Below the pieces are notes generated by a model, which was given only the letters and a program-made list of their open reading frames with translations, did no database searches and had not been told where the DNA came from. A stretch of 64,000 bases of DNA, taken from positions 1,612,001 to 1,676,000 of the forward strand of contig NZ_NESP01000001.1 in the NCBI RefSeq assembly GCF_003063475.1, written 5' to 3'. A program made the translations under genes and the position numbers. Shown piece after piece: positions 12,354 through 22,073 of the stretch (position 1 is its first letter; each line of letters starts with the position of its first letter). Source of the stretch: Limnohabitans curvus. GTDB lineage: Bacteria; Pseudomonadota; Gammaproteobacteria; Burkholderiales; Burkholderiaceae_C.

Positions 12354-12876
12354 TCTCGTTCACCAAGCCATGGCTAAATGGCCCAATGTGCCCGACTGCT
12401 ACGGCTGGTTGGGGCTAGACGCACGCGGCGATTGGTACATGCGCGACGATCAAGCGCAAGCACTAGGTTCATTTACCCAAAGCAAAGGCTCTCGCCTTGC
12501 GCATGAAAAACTGATCGCGTTCATTGGACGCAACTACGAATCCGATAAGCAAGGCCATTGGTTTTTTCAAAATGGCCCGCAACGCGTTTACGTCGAACTA
12601 GAGGCCACACCATGGGTTTGGCGTTTGCAGCCCGATGGCAGCATTCAATCGCACACAGGCGCTATTGCACGAATGCAGCGCTGCATCGTGGACGAGCATG
12701 GTCGTCTCTACCTTGACACCGAGCAAGGGTTTGGCTTGGTCCACACCCAAGACGTGCTGCAAGCCGCTGATTTGATCGAATCCGGCCTGTGGGTGCCACA
12801 AGAAGTGCCCGCTAGCGAACTACCCATGCGATTTGGTTACGTGCGCAGCCCGCAACAAGCGAACGGTCTAAAGTGA
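12346..12876 (+). CDS. Conserved hypothetical protein, DUF type
   Basis: I do not recognise a function for this 176-residue cytosolic protein. It is rich in tryptophan and aromatic residues (PDCYGWLGLDARGDWYMRDD, HWFFQNGPQRVYVELEATP), has no signal peptide or membrane segment, and contains the pattern DEHGRLYLDTEQGFGLVH. The regular alternation of short beta-like stretches suggests an all-beta or mixed fold. It overlaps the YheT-type hydrolase by 8 bases and is therefore probably co-translated with it. A terminator follows immediately. Confidence 0.7.
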   Translation: MDDLVHQAMAKWPNVPDCYGWLGLDARGDWYMRDDQAQALGSFTQSKGSRLAHEKLIAFIGRNYESDKQGHWFFQNGPQRVYVELEATPWVWRLQPDGSIQSHTGAIARMQRCIVDEHGRLYLDTEQGFGLVHTQDVLQAADLIESGLWVPQEVPASELPMRFGYVRSPQQANGLK

Positions 12877-12881
12877 CATAA

Positions 12882-12907
12882 AAAAACCGGCTCATGAGCC
12901 GGTTTTT
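12882..12907. terminator. Bidirectional intrinsic terminator
   Basis: A 26-base perfect palindrome (AAAAACCGGCTCA / TGAGCCGGTTTTT) lies between two convergent genes. It has A-runs on one side and T-runs on the other, so it can end transcripts from both directions. Confidence 0.92.
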
Positions 12908-12922
12908 GAGAGAAGCGAATGC

Positions 12923-13429
12923 TTATTTGCTTTCAGGCTTCTTGGGTTCGGTGAACTTTGCACCAGCTGCGTTGGCCATATAAACCACGGCACGACCGAT
13001 TTCAAAGTCTTCAAAGTCGCCACCACTTTGCGGGCCCATGGCGCCTTTGCCTTTGAGGGCCGATGTCAACAATGCGTCGTAGCCTTTGCCGATACGAGCG
13101 CCCCAAGCGCCTGCATCGCCAAACTTAGGTGAGCCAGCAGCGCCTGTGGCGTGGCAAGCGGAGCACTGGCCCTTGAACACGTCTTCGCCGCTGCGAGCGG
13201 CGCGGTTGGCATCTTTGATTTCAACAGAGCCGACTTTTTGAATACGTGCAGCCACGGCTTCAGGTTCGTTCGAAGATCCGGCCTGGGGTTTGTTGGCAGA
13301 TGTGACGTATGCCACCAGGCCAATAATGACGAACACAGGCAATACAAATGAATACAACACAGCCATCAGGAGTTGCTTGGGGGTTTTGATAGGACCTGTG
13401 TGGTCTTCTTCGTGGTGTTGGTTGCTCAT
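12923..13429 (-). CDS. Membrane-anchored cytochrome c (c5-like)
   Basis: This 168-residue mono-heme cytochrome is anchored by one N-terminal helix (residues about 20-43, LLMAVLYSFVLPVFVIIGLV) with the heme domain outside the membrane. The heme motif is CSACH at residues 89-93, and a likely axial methionine lies in KGKGAMGPQSGG. Such proteins pass electrons between the bc1 complex and terminal oxidases; the exact partner is not shown here. It is a single-gene unit with a terminator at its 3' end, and its promoter region is shared with the divergent tRNA-Arg. Confidence 0.9.
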   Translation of the reverse strand: MSNQHHEEDHTGPIKTPKQLLMAVLYSFVLPVFVIIGLVAYVTSANKPQAGSSNEPEAVAARIQKVGSVEIKDANRAARSGEDVFKGQCSACHATGAAGSPKFGDAGAWGARIGKGYDALLTSALKGKGAMGPQSGGDFEDFEIGRAVVYMANAAGAKFTEPKKPESK

Positions 13430-13484
13430 TTTTAAATCCTGTAAGAAGGGGCTCTAGAACTGATGGAAATTATAGCGGGACCCC

Positions 13485-13490
13485 TACAAT
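13485..13490 (+). promoter_or_regulatory. -10 element of tRNA-Arg
   Basis: TACAAT lies 16 bases upstream of the tRNA 5' end. The -35 region is poor (TGATGG at 18-base spacing), so only the -10 is called with some confidence. Confidence 0.45.
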
Positions 13491-13506
13491 GCCAAGTCAC
13501 AAAAGC

Positions 13507-13582
13507 GCGGCTGTAGCTCAGTGGATAGAGTATTGGCCTCCGAAGCCAAGGGTCGTGGGTTCGATCCCCGCCAGCCGCACCA
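13507..13582 (+). tRNA. tRNA-Arg (anticodon CCG)
   Basis: The 76-base cloverleaf has acceptor arms GCGGCTG / CAGCCGC, D-arm with GCTCAGTGGATAGAG, anticodon stem TTGGC / GCCAA around loop CTCCGAA (anticodon CCG at 13540-13542), T-arm GTGGGTTCGATCCCCGC and an encoded CCA end. It reads CGG codons. It lies 34 bases upstream of the TRAP binding-protein gene, so read-through into dctP is possible. Confidence 0.97.
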
Positions 13583-13616
13583 AACTTTAATTCGCACTCT
13601 TTTGGAAAACTTACAA

Positions 13617-14600
13617 ATGACGACTCTTCGCCGTACCGCTTTGATGACTTTGGTCGCTTTGGCCACCACTTCGGGCTTTGCCGTTGCTCAAACCGCCAAA
13701 GAAGTCAAAGTGGGCTACGCCCTGGCTGTCAACTCGCACTATGGTGCCGCCGCTCAAACTTGGGCTGACTCGGTTGAAAAATCCACGAAAGGCGCTTACA
13801 AATTCAAGCAGTTCCCAGCCAGCGCCTTGGGCGGTGAGCGCGAGTTGATCGAAGGTCTGCAATTGGGCACCGTTGAAGCTGTGATTGTGTCCACAGGCGC
13901 GTTGAGCAACTTTGTGCCTGAAGTGGGCGTGGTTGACATTCCCTTCCTGTTCCGTGACACCGCCCATGCCCGCAAAGTGTTGGACGGCGAGTTTGGCCAA
14001 GACTTGTTGACCAAGTTCAAAAAGCGCGGCCTCATCGCCTTGGCTTGGGGTGAGCAAGGCTTTCGCCACTTGAGCAACAACAAGCGCCCGGTGACCAAAG
14101 CCGAAGACATCAAAGGCATGAAGATTCGCGTCACAGAAAACCCTGTGCACATTGCCGCATTCCGCACGCTCGGTGCGTCTCCCACGCCCATGGCTTGGCC
14201 TGAAGTGATTGGTGCTTTGCAGCAAGGCACCATTGATGGCCAAGAAAATCCGGTGTCGGTGTTTGTGTCTGCCAAGTTGTGGCAAGTGCAAAAACATTTG
14301 TCTTTGACGGCACACGTCTACGCGCCAATGGCTTTGATCGTGTCGCCTGCTTTCTTTGGGTCTTTGAGCGATGCTGAAAAAGTGGCCTTCATTGAAGGCG
14401 CTAAAGCCGGTGCTTTGGCGTCACGCAAGTTCGTGGACGATGTGGAGAAGAAGGCTGTGACCGAAATCCAATCGCACGGCGTGCAAGTGGTCACCAAAGT
14501 GGATGTGGCGTCTTTCCAAGCGGGCGTGGCACCTGCTTACAAGCAATACGCGGCCAAGTTTGGTCAAGCCACCATCGACAAAATCACGCAAACCAAGTAA
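13617..14600 (+). CDS. dctP: TRAP transporter substrate-binding protein (DctP family)
   Basis: This is the periplasmic solute receptor of a tripartite ATP-independent transporter; the family binds mostly carboxylates, but the ligand here cannot be named. The 327-residue precursor has a signal peptide (MTTLRRTALMTLVALATTSG, cleavage after AVA) and the DctP pattern EGLQLGTVEAV, SNNKRPVTKAEDIKGMKIRV with the ligand-carboxylate arginine, and GTIDGQENPV. The ATG at 13617 is chosen; the frame is open upstream only because it runs through the tRNA. The dctQM genes follow after a hairpin. Confidence 0.92.
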   Translation: MTTLRRTALMTLVALATTSGFAVAQTAKEVKVGYALAVNSHYGAAAQTWADSVEKSTKGAYKFKQFPASALGGERELIEGLQLGTVEAVIVSTGALSNFVPEVGVVDIPFLFRDTAHARKVLDGEFGQDLLTKFKKRGLIALAWGEQGFRHLSNNKRPVTKAEDIKGMKIRVTENPVHIAAFRTLGASPTPMAWPEVIGALQQGTIDGQENPVSVFVSAKLWQVQKHLSLTAHVYAPMALIVSPAFFGSLSDAEKVAFIEGAKAGALASRKFVDDVEKKAVTEIQSHGVQVVTKVDVASFQAGVAPAYKQYAAKFGQATIDKITQTK

Positions 14601-14621
14601 TTCAAGTTTCGCTTGCCTACT

Positions 14622-14650
14622 GCGCCCGGACATGTCCGGGCGTTCTTCTT
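14622..14650 (+). terminator. Hairpin terminator/attenuator between dctP and dctQ
   Basis: A perfect 20-base palindrome (CGCCCGGACATGTCCGGGCG, 14623-14642) is followed by a T-rich stretch TTCTTCTTTTC. The T-tract is interrupted, so partial termination is likely, which would let the binding protein outnumber the membrane subunits. Confidence 0.75.
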
Positions 14651-14685
14651 TTCTCTTATAAAACAGCACTTGCTGTTGAACGCAC

Positions 14686-15201
14686 ATGTTGAACCGATTT
14701 GAGCGCGTGTTGGTGGCCACCAACCGATGGGTGTTGATTCTGTTGTTGCTGGTCATGTCCTGCATCGTGTTTGCCAATGTGGTGTTGCGTTACACCACGG
14801 GTGATTCGATTGTGTGGGCCGAAGAAGTGGCGCGCCACATGATGATTTGGGTCACCTTTTTGGGGGCTGGTTTGGTGTTGCGTTTTGGCGGCCATGTGGC
14901 CATTGACAACTTTCATCACGCGGTGGGTGAGCAGGGCGCACGTGTGGTGCGTGCCATCGTTGCGCTGGGCCTGGGCGTTTTCTTTTTGGTGATGATGTAC
15001 TTCTCCATTCTCTACGTCTGGGCGACGCGCTTTCAAACCACAGCGGCGACAGACATTCCCATCGCTTGGATTTATGTCGCGATGCCGGTTGGCTTTTTGT
15101 TGCTCTTTGTCCATTTGCTTTTCATCGTGCGCGGTTATATCGGCCACGGCAACTACATCACTTCAGACGAGATGGATGCTGAATCCGCAGCCTCACTATG
15201 A
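14686..15201 (+). CDS. dctQ: TRAP transporter small permease (DctQ family)
   Basis: This 171-residue membrane subunit has four predicted helices, for example RWVLILLLLVMSCIVFANVV (about residues 14-33) and VRAIVALGLGVFFLVMMYFS. The family motif around WAEEVARHMMIWVTFLGAG is typical of DctQ. It partners the large permease encoded next, with which it overlaps by 4 bases (ATGA). Confidence 0.92.
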   Translation: MLNRFERVLVATNRWVLILLLLVMSCIVFANVVLRYTTGDSIVWAEEVARHMMIWVTFLGAGLVLRFGGHVAIDNFHHAVGEQGARVVRAIVALGLGVFFLVMMYFSILYVWATRFQTTAATDIPIAWIYVAMPVGFLLLFVHLLFIVRGYIGHGNYITSDEMDAESAASL

Positions 15202-16481
15202 CCCTCACACTTTTCATCGCAGCCATCGTGCTGATGACCCTCGGCTTCCCCGTGGCATTTGCACTCGCTATTTCCGCGTCTCTCGCCGTCTTTGTGGGTG
15301 GGCGTTATCCGCAGTTGGTGGTGTTCAAAGAAATGTTCACAGGCATCGACAGCTTCCCGCTGATGGCTGTGCCGTTTTTTATTCTGGCGGCTGAGCTCAT
15401 GTCGGGCGGCGCACTCACCTTGGTACTGCTGCGCTTTGCGTCGCAATTCGTGGGGCATTTGCGAGGCGGTTTGGGCTATGCCAACGTGCTGTCACTCACC
15501 TTGTTTTCCGGCATCTCCGGTTCGGCTTTGGCAGACGCCGCAGGCCCCGGCTCGATGATGGTCAAGATGATGGAGAAGGCTGGCTATTCGCGTGCCTATG
15601 CCGCAGCATTGACTTCGAGCACAGCCATTGTGGGCCCCATCATTCCGCCGTCCATCAGCATGATCATTTATGCCATGCAAGATGAGCAAGTGTCTGTGGG
15701 GGGCTTGTTCATGGCGGGGTTTATTCCCGGTATTTTGATTGCCTTGGCCATGGCCTTTGTGAACTGGCGCATTTGCCGCAAGCGCAACTACCGCTCGACC
15801 GAACCACGCCCCTCCGCACGTGAAATGCTGGTCACCAGCTTCAAAGCCATCCCTGCGTTGATGCTGATTGTGTTGATCTTGGTGGGCATTCGTTTCGGTA
15901 TCTTCACGCCCACCGAGGCTTCGGTGGTGGCGGTGTTTTACGCGCTGATTTGCGGCAAATGGATTTACCGCACCTTAGAGTGGAAAGCGTTGCCCGGCAT
16001 TGCTGCGCGTTCGTCGTTGTTGACGGCTTCGGTGTTGTTGGTGATGGCCACCTCGGCGGCATTTGCATGGGTGTTGACGGTGGAGGGCGTGCCACAGCAG
16101 GTGTCGCAAACCATCGTGGAATGGAACCTCTCGCCCGTGGCCTTCCTCATCGTGGTGAACATTTTGTTACTGGTGTTTGGCATCTTCATGGAGCCCTTGC
16201 CAGGCGTGATGATTTTGGTGCCCATTTTGGCCCCCGTGGCATTGGCCTTGGGCATTGACCCTACGCACTTTGCGATGGTGGTCATCGTCAACTTGACCTT
16301 GGGCATGATCACGCCGCCAGTGGGTGGCTTGCTGTTTGTCACCGCGGTGGCCACACGCGTGTCGATGGCCGATCTGACGCGCGAATTGCCGCCCTTCTTG
16401 CTGGCGCATTTTGTGGTGTTGGTGTTGCTGACCTTTGTGCCCGAGCTCTCCACCTGGCTGCCGCACACCTTGGGCTTCTAA
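15198..16481 (+). CDS. dctM: TRAP transporter large permease (DctM family)
   Basis: The transport channel of the TRAP system; 427 residues with about 12 hydrophobic segments. Typical elements are GFPVAFALAISASLAVFVGG at the N-terminus, SGISGSALADAAGPGSMMVK, TSSTAIVGPIIPPSISMIIY and NLTLGMITPPVGGLLFVTA. It uses the sodium or proton gradient to import the solute delivered by DctP. It is translationally coupled to dctQ and closed by a strong terminator. Confidence 0.94.
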   Translation: MTLTLFIAAIVLMTLGFPVAFALAISASLAVFVGGRYPQLVVFKEMFTGIDSFPLMAVPFFILAAELMSGGALTLVLLRFASQFVGHLRGGLGYANVLSLTLFSGISGSALADAAGPGSMMVKMMEKAGYSRAYAAALTSSTAIVGPIIPPSISMIIYAMQDEQVSVGGLFMAGFIPGILIALAMAFVNWRICRKRNYRSTEPRPSAREMLVTSFKAIPALMLIVLILVGIRFGIFTPTEASVVAVFYALICGKWIYRTLEWKALPGIAARSSLLTASVLLVMATSAAFAWVLTVEGVPQQVSQTIVEWNLSPVAFLIVVNILLLVFGIFMEPLPGVMILVPILAPVALALGIDPTHFAMVVIVNLTLGMITPPVGGLLFVTAVATRVSMADLTRELPPFLLAHFVVLVLLTFVPELSTWLPHTLGF

Positions 16482-16500
16482 GTCAACCTGTAGTCCAACA

Positions 16501-16532
16501 AAAAAGGCTTTGCAGCAATGCAAAGCCTTTTT
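16501..16532. terminator. Bidirectional intrinsic terminator between dctM and rsmI
   Basis: A perfect 14-base stem (AAAAAGGCTTTGCA / TGCAAAGCCTTTTT) closes a stable GCAA tetraloop. It separates convergent genes and has T-runs on both strands. Confidence 0.95.
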
Positions 16533-16553
16533 GTTTGGGGCGTCGCTGACGGT

Positions 16554-17465
16554 TTACGTGTTGGCTTTCAATTCCAACGCGCGGTCATACAGCGCGTTCT
16601 TCGCTTCGCCGCTGATTTCAGCCGCGACTTTGACCGCTGTTTTCAGAGGCAGCTCTTGCATCAAAATTTTCAGCAAGCGGTCATTGTCTGAGCCCGCCGC
16701 GCGCTCTTGTGCTTGCGCGTGGACCACCAGGGCAAATTCACCGCGTGTGCGCTGCGCATTGCCCTGTAGCCAAGCTGCCAAATCTTGTGCCGCCACGGTG
16801 GCAATTTCTTCAAACTGTTTGGTCAGCTCGCGGCCCACCGTCACGGGGCGTTCGCCCAGCACGCCCAAGGCGGTGGCCAGCGCCTCGATGCGATGTGGCG
16901 CTTCCAACAGCACTTGGGTGCGTGGCTCTTGGGCCAGCACCTCGACCGCGTGGCCACGTTCGGTGGCTTTGGAGGGCAAAAAACCGACGAACACAAAACC
17001 AGACGAGTCATGTGCGGGCGTGCCGCAGGCACTCAACAGGGCCGTCACACTGCTGGCGCCTGGCAAAGGCATCACACGCAAACCTGCGCTTTGCACCTGC
17101 CACGCCAAGCGTGCGCCGGGGTCACTCACGGCAGGGGTGCCGGCGTCGCTCACATAGGCCACGCGCTGCCCGGCTTGCAGACGGCGAATCACTTCTTCGG
17201 CGGCTTCGGCCTCGTTGTGCTGATGGACGGCTAGCCAATGGGACGCGGATTTATCGATGCCGTAGGCGCGCAGCAAAGTTTGTGAGTGGCGCGTGTCCTC
17301 ACAGGCCAGCGTGTCGCAAAGACTCAGCACATGCAAGGCACGCAAGCTGATGTCGGCCAAATTGCCAATGGGCGTGGCCACCACATACAGCGTGCCTGCC
17401 GGGTGGTTTTGGTTTGCGGCGGCGGCGTGCGCGGCAGACAAGGCGGAATCAAAGTTAGCGTTCAT
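16554..17465 (-). CDS. rsmI: 16S rRNA (cytidine-1402-2'-O)-methyltransferase
   Basis: RsmI methylates the ribose of C1402 in the ribosomal P site. The SAM-dependent tetrapyrrole-methylase fold is shown by TLYVVATPIGNLADISLRAL, CEDTRHSQTLLRAYGI, VAYVSDAGTPAVSDPGARL and MPLPGASSVTALLSACG. The ATG at 17465 (MNANFDSALS, 303 residues) is preferred; an in-frame start at 17510 would run through the divergent yraN ribosome site. The rsmI/yraN divergent pair is common in proteobacteria. Confidence 0.95.
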   Translation of the reverse strand: MNANFDSALSAAHAAAANQNHPAGTLYVVATPIGNLADISLRALHVLSLCDTLACEDTRHSQTLLRAYGIDKSASHWLAVHQHNEAEAAEEVIRRLQAGQRVAYVSDAGTPAVSDPGARLAWQVQSAGLRVMPLPGASSVTALLSACGTPAHDSSGFVFVGFLPSKATERGHAVEVLAQEPRTQVLLEAPHRIEALATALGVLGERPVTVGRELTKQFEEIATVAAQDLAAWLQGNAQRTRGEFALVVHAQAQERAAGSDNDRLLKILMQELPLKTAVKVAAEISGEAKNALYDRALELKANT

Positions 17466-17477
17466 CAAGGAGATGCT

Positions 17478-17888
17478 GTGAACAAACCCAATGGTCAAAG
17501 GCCAGCGCAAAAACTAGCGCGTGTGCAACTGCAATCAACCACCAAGCAAAAAGGAGATGCGGCCGAAGACCGCGCGTTGCAACATTTACAGGCGCAGGGC
17601 CTGCAACTGGTGCAACGCAATTATCGGACGCCTGGGCGAGGCGGCGGCGAAATAGATTTGATCGTCCGCGACCCCGATGGCACGCTGGTTTTTGTCGAGG
17701 TGCGCCAGCGCGGCAGGCAAGACCACGGCGGCGCCTTAGCCAGCATCACGCCGACCAAGCAACGGCGAATTGTGTTTGCCGCCCGTCATTTCTTATTGAA
17801 ATTGCGCCAAATACCCCCATGTAGGTTTGACATCGTGGCGGTTGAGGGCGAGGATTTGCACTGGTTTAAAGCCGCTTTTAATGCTTAA
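17478..17888 (+). CDS. YraN family protein (UPF0102)
   Basis: This 136-residue protein has the nuclease-like YraN fold with motifs KGDAAEDRALQHL, GGGEIDLIVRD and LVFVEVRQR, the D...E-x-(K/R) pattern of restriction-endonuclease-like proteins. Its substrate and physiological role are not settled. The GTG start at 17478 follows a clear AAGGAG site; the frame extends upstream only as antisense of rsmI. It probably heads an operon with the diaA-like gene and the BON lipoprotein. Confidence 0.9.
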   Translation: MNKPNGQRPAQKLARVQLQSTTKQKGDAAEDRALQHLQAQGLQLVQRNYRTPGRGGGEIDLIVRDPDGTLVFVEVRQRGRQDHGGALASITPTKQRRIVFAARHFLLKLRQIPPCRFDIVAVEGEDLHWFKAAFNA

Positions 17889-19180
<1,292 letters not shown>

Positions 19181-19196
19181 TCGTGCATGACCAATT

Positions 19197-19223
19197 AAAA
19201 AGCCCCGCATGCGGGGCTTTTTT
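19197..19223. terminator. Bidirectional intrinsic terminator
   Basis: A perfect palindrome (AAAAAGCCCCGCA / TGCGGGGCTTTTT) separates the BON lipoprotein gene from the convergent oxidoreductase gene. Confidence 0.94.
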
Positions 19224-19237
19224 GTGGGCGATCAGGC

Positions 19238-20152
19238 TTAGCGCAAGCGCTTGATCAAGCTAGAGGTGTCCCAACGGTTGCCGCCCATTTTTTGAACGTC
19301 GCCGTAGAACTGGTCGACCATTTGCGTCACAGGCAACACTGCGCCGTTGCGCTTGGCTTCGTCAAACACCAGGCCCAAATCTTTGCGCATCCAATCCACC
19401 GCAAAGCCGAAATCAAACTTGTCGGCCACCATGGTCTTACCGCGGTTGTCCAGTTGCCAGCTTTGCGCCGCGCCTTTGCCAATCACGTCGAGCACGAGGT
19501 TCATGTCGAGGCCCGCTTTTTGGCCAAAGGCAATGGCTTCGCTCAGGCCTTGTACCAAGCCCGCGATACAGATTTGGTTCACCATCTTGGTGAGCTGGCC
19601 TGCACCTGGCTCACCCATCAAGGTGAACGCACGAGAGAAGGCCATGGCCACAGGCTTGACGCGCTCAAACACGGGCGCATCGCCGCCGCACATGACCGTC
19701 AGCAAGCCGTTTTGCGCACCGCCTTGACCACCCGACACCGGCGCGTCGATGAAGTGAATGCCGAGGTTCTTGGCAGCGGTGTAAATCTCGCGCGCCACAT
19801 CGGCAGATGCTGTGGTGTGGTCCACCAACACGGTGCCAGGCTCCATGCCCGCCAGTATGCCGTCGGCGCCAAACACCACCGAGCGCAAGTCGTTGTCATT
19901 GCCCACACAGCAAAACACAATGCTGGCGCCCTTGGCGGCTTCGCGTGGGGTGAGTGCGCTCTTGGGGGCTTTGGACGCGGCAAATTCTTTAACCCAAGCT
20001 TCGGCCTTGGCGGGTGAGCGGTTGTACACCGTCACGGCGTGGCCTGCGGTGGCCAAATGGCCGGCCATGGGGTAGCCCATCACACCCATGCCGATGAAGG
20101 CAACGTGGGCAGAGGCGGTGGGTTCGTAGGTTTTGGCGTTGATGCTGGACAT
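19238..20152 (-). CDS. NAD(P)-dependent beta-hydroxyacid dehydrogenase (3-hydroxyisobutyrate / tartronate semialdehyde reductase family)
   Basis: This soluble oxidoreductase of 304 residues has an N-terminal Rossmann motif (VAFIGMGVMGYPMAGHLATA), the family signature FIDAPVSGGQGGAQNG, and a catalytic lysine in GAGQLTKMVNQICIAG. Substrates in the family include 3-hydroxyisobutyrate, tartronate semialdehyde and succinic semialdehyde, and the sequence alone does not decide. The glcD gene about 2 kb away makes a glyoxylate/tartronate role possible, but they are not one operon. Confidence 0.85.
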   Translation of the reverse strand: MSSINAKTYEPTASAHVAFIGMGVMGYPMAGHLATAGHAVTVYNRSPAKAEAWVKEFAASKAPKSALTPREAAKGASIVFCCVGNDNDLRSVVFGADGILAGMEPGTVLVDHTTASADVAREIYTAAKNLGIHFIDAPVSGGQGGAQNGLLTVMCGGDAPVFERVKPVAMAFSRAFTLMGEPGAGQLTKMVNQICIAGLVQGLSEAIAFGQKAGLDMNLVLDVIGKGAAQSWQLDNRGKTMVADKFDFGFAVDWMRKDLGLVFDEAKRNGAVLPVTQMVDQFYGDVQKMGGNRWDTSSLIKRLR

Positions 20153-20237
20153 GGGTATTTCAGTAGAGGGTTGAACTGCGTTGAATCATAGGGGCTCAGT
20201 GCAGCCCTTGGTGTCACGCGGGCAACCTTGGATGTGC

Positions 20238-21314
20238 TTAGGCGATCAGTCCTTGGTGGCGGGCGTCTTGAAGCGCTTGCGCCATGCTTTGCATGCCATG
20301 TGCCGCCCCTGTTTGCTGGGTGCTTTGCATCTGTGCGGTTTTGCCCTCGCGAATCAGGTGACGAATGGCGGGGGTGGCCACCAGCGTTTCAAACACCGCC
20401 ACGCGGCCATCTTCCGTTGGTCTGGGGCATAACGTTTGCGACACCACGCCCACCAGCGCATCGCTGAGTTGTGTGCGTACCAAGGCTTTTTCGTGTGCGT
20501 CAAACACATCCACCATGCGCTCCACCGTGGCCGCCGCGCTGCGCGTGTGCAGACTGGCTAGCACTAAGTGACCCGTCTCAGCGGCAGTAAGGGCGAGGCG
20601 AATGGTTTCTAGGTCGCGCAGCTCACCCACCAAAATCACGTCGGGGTCTTCGCGCAAAGCGGCGCGTAACGCGTGCGCAAAGCTGTGGCTGTGCGTGCCA
20701 ATTTCGCGCTGGGTAATCAGGCATTGGTTGCTGGTGTGCACAAACTCAATCGGATCTTCCAGCGTCACGATGTGTTGCTGCGTGCTGGTGTTCAGGTGTT
20801 GCACCATCGCGGCCAAGGTGGTGGATTTGCCAGAACCCGTTGGCCCTGTCACCAGCAGCAAACCAACTTGCTTGAGCAAGTCCGGCAGCACACGCGGCGT
20901 ATGAAGCGCTGCCAGTGTGGGGGTGTCACTGGGAATGTGCCGCATCACCGCGCCGCAGCCATGTTGCTGCATGAAGGCATTCGCCCGAAATCGACCCAGC
21001 TCGGGCACGGCAAATGCGAAGTCAACCTCGTACCCTTGGGCGAAGCGAGCTTGCGCGGGGGCGTCCATCAGCGGCGTTAATAGCGCATGCAAAGCCTCGT
21101 GTGTGAGTGGTGCTGTTCTTATGCGTGGCGATGGTGAGGTGTGCGGCTGCACTGTGGTGGCTGAGTCGGCCAGTGCCGCGCCGCAGCCAAGTGGCACCAA
21201 AGCGCCCAGCACGCGGGCCATCGGTGGCAAACCCGCAGACAGATGCAAATCAGACGCGTGTTGTCTCACCGCTTGGGTGAGGAGTTCATTCAAAGTCAAC
21301 GTGGTGTGTGGCAT
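20238..21314 (-). CDS. PilT-like secretion/retraction ATPase
   Basis: This hexameric AAA-type ATPase of the PilT family (358 residues) powers type IV pilus retraction in known members. Seen in the sequence are LLTQAVRQHASDLHLSAGLP, Walker A GPTGSGKST, Walker B DPDVILVGELRD, the His box AETGHLVLASLHT and the C-terminal AIRHLIREGKTAQMQS, close to the PilT AIRNLIRE motif. About 30 extra residues (from GCGAALADSATT to SPSPRIRTAP) interrupt the N-terminal domain. The ATG at 21314 follows AAGGAGCTGCAC; the longer frame upstream is antisense to yggS. No pilU or pilin gene is nearby. Confidence 0.88.
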   Translation of the reverse strand: MPHTTLTLNELLTQAVRQHASDLHLSAGLPPMARVLGALVPLGCGAALADSATTVQPHTSPSPRIRTAPLTHEALHALLTPLMDAPAQARFAQGYEVDFAFAVPELGRFRANAFMQQHGCGAVMRHIPSDTPTLAALHTPRVLPDLLKQVGLLLVTGPTGSGKSTTLAAMVQHLNTSTQQHIVTLEDPIEFVHTSNQCLITQREIGTHSHSFAHALRAALREDPDVILVGELRDLETIRLALTAAETGHLVLASLHTRSAAATVERMVDVFDAHEKALVRTQLSDALVGVVSQTLCPRPTEDGRVAVFETLVATPAIRHLIREGKTAQMQSTQQTGAAHGMQSMAQALQDARHQGLIA

Positions 21315-21344
21315 GTGCAGCTCCTTGTTAAAGTTGTACCCAAG

Positions 21345-22061
21345 ATGAAACACACAGATACCCAGTTGAGCGACAACCTCCGTGCCGTGCAAGCGCGCAT
21401 CGCGGCGGCCTGCGTGGCCAGTGGCCGCAGCGTCGATGCGGTGCAATTGCTGGCCGTCTCCAAAACCTTCAGCGCCGACGATGTGCGCCAAGTGGCGGCC
21501 TGTGGTCAGCGCGATTTTGGAGAAAATTACATCCAAGAAGGGGTAGACAAAATCACCGCTTTGCAAGGTGTAGCCCCCGCGTTGGTGTGGCACTGCATTG
21601 GCCCCATGCAAAGCAACAAAACCAAGCTTGTGGCCGAGCATTTCGACTGGGCACACACGGTAGACCGTCTCAAAATCGCGCAGCGTTTGAGTGACCAACG
21701 CCCCGCGCACTTGGCGCCATTGAACGTGTGTTTGCAAGTGAACATTGACGGTGGCGAAACCAAATCAGGCATTGCGCCCGCCGACGTGCTGGGGCTGGCC
21801 ACCGAAGTGACCAAGCTCCCGCGCTTGGTTTTGCGCGGCTTGATGACCATCCCAGACCCGGTGGATGGCTTTGACGCGCAAGTAGCCGTACACGCCAAAG
21901 CACGCGCCTTGTTTGACGAAGTGAAAGCCGCATTGAACCTGCCCCAGTTCGACACCCTGTCGATGGGCATGACGGGCGACTTAGAAGCCGCCGTGCAGGC
22001 GGGCAGCACGATGGTGCGGGTGGGGACGGCGATCTTTGGTGGGCGGACTTACGCTGCTTAA
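21345..22061 (+). CDS. yggS: Pyridoxal-phosphate homeostasis protein YggS (PLPBP)
   Basis: This single-domain PLP-binding protein (238 residues) controls free pyridoxal phosphate and amino-acid balance. Motifs are LLAVSKTFSADDVRQV with the PLP lysine, FGENYIQEG, WHCIGPMQSNKTK, GLMTIPDP and SMGMTGDLEAAVQAGSTMVR with the phosphate-binding region. The ATG at 21345 is chosen. It is divergent from the PilT-like gene with 30 bases between starts, matching the E. coli yggR-yggS neighbourhood. Confidence 0.95.
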   Translation: MKHTDTQLSDNLRAVQARIAAACVASGRSVDAVQLLAVSKTFSADDVRQVAACGQRDFGENYIQEGVDKITALQGVAPALVWHCIGPMQSNKTKLVAEHFDWAHTVDRLKIAQRLSDQRPAHLAPLNVCLQVNIDGGETKSGIAPADVLGLATEVTKLPRLVLRGLMTIPDPVDGFDAQVAVHAKARALFDEVKAALNLPQFDTLSMGMTGDLEAAVQAGSTMVRVGTAIFGGRTYAA

Positions 22062-22073
22062 ATCTGCGGCAAA

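Noticed and set aside
21315..21737. N-terminal extension of the PilT-like gene by 141 residues
   Set aside because: This part is antisense to yggS; PilT homology and a good ribosome site begin at 21314.
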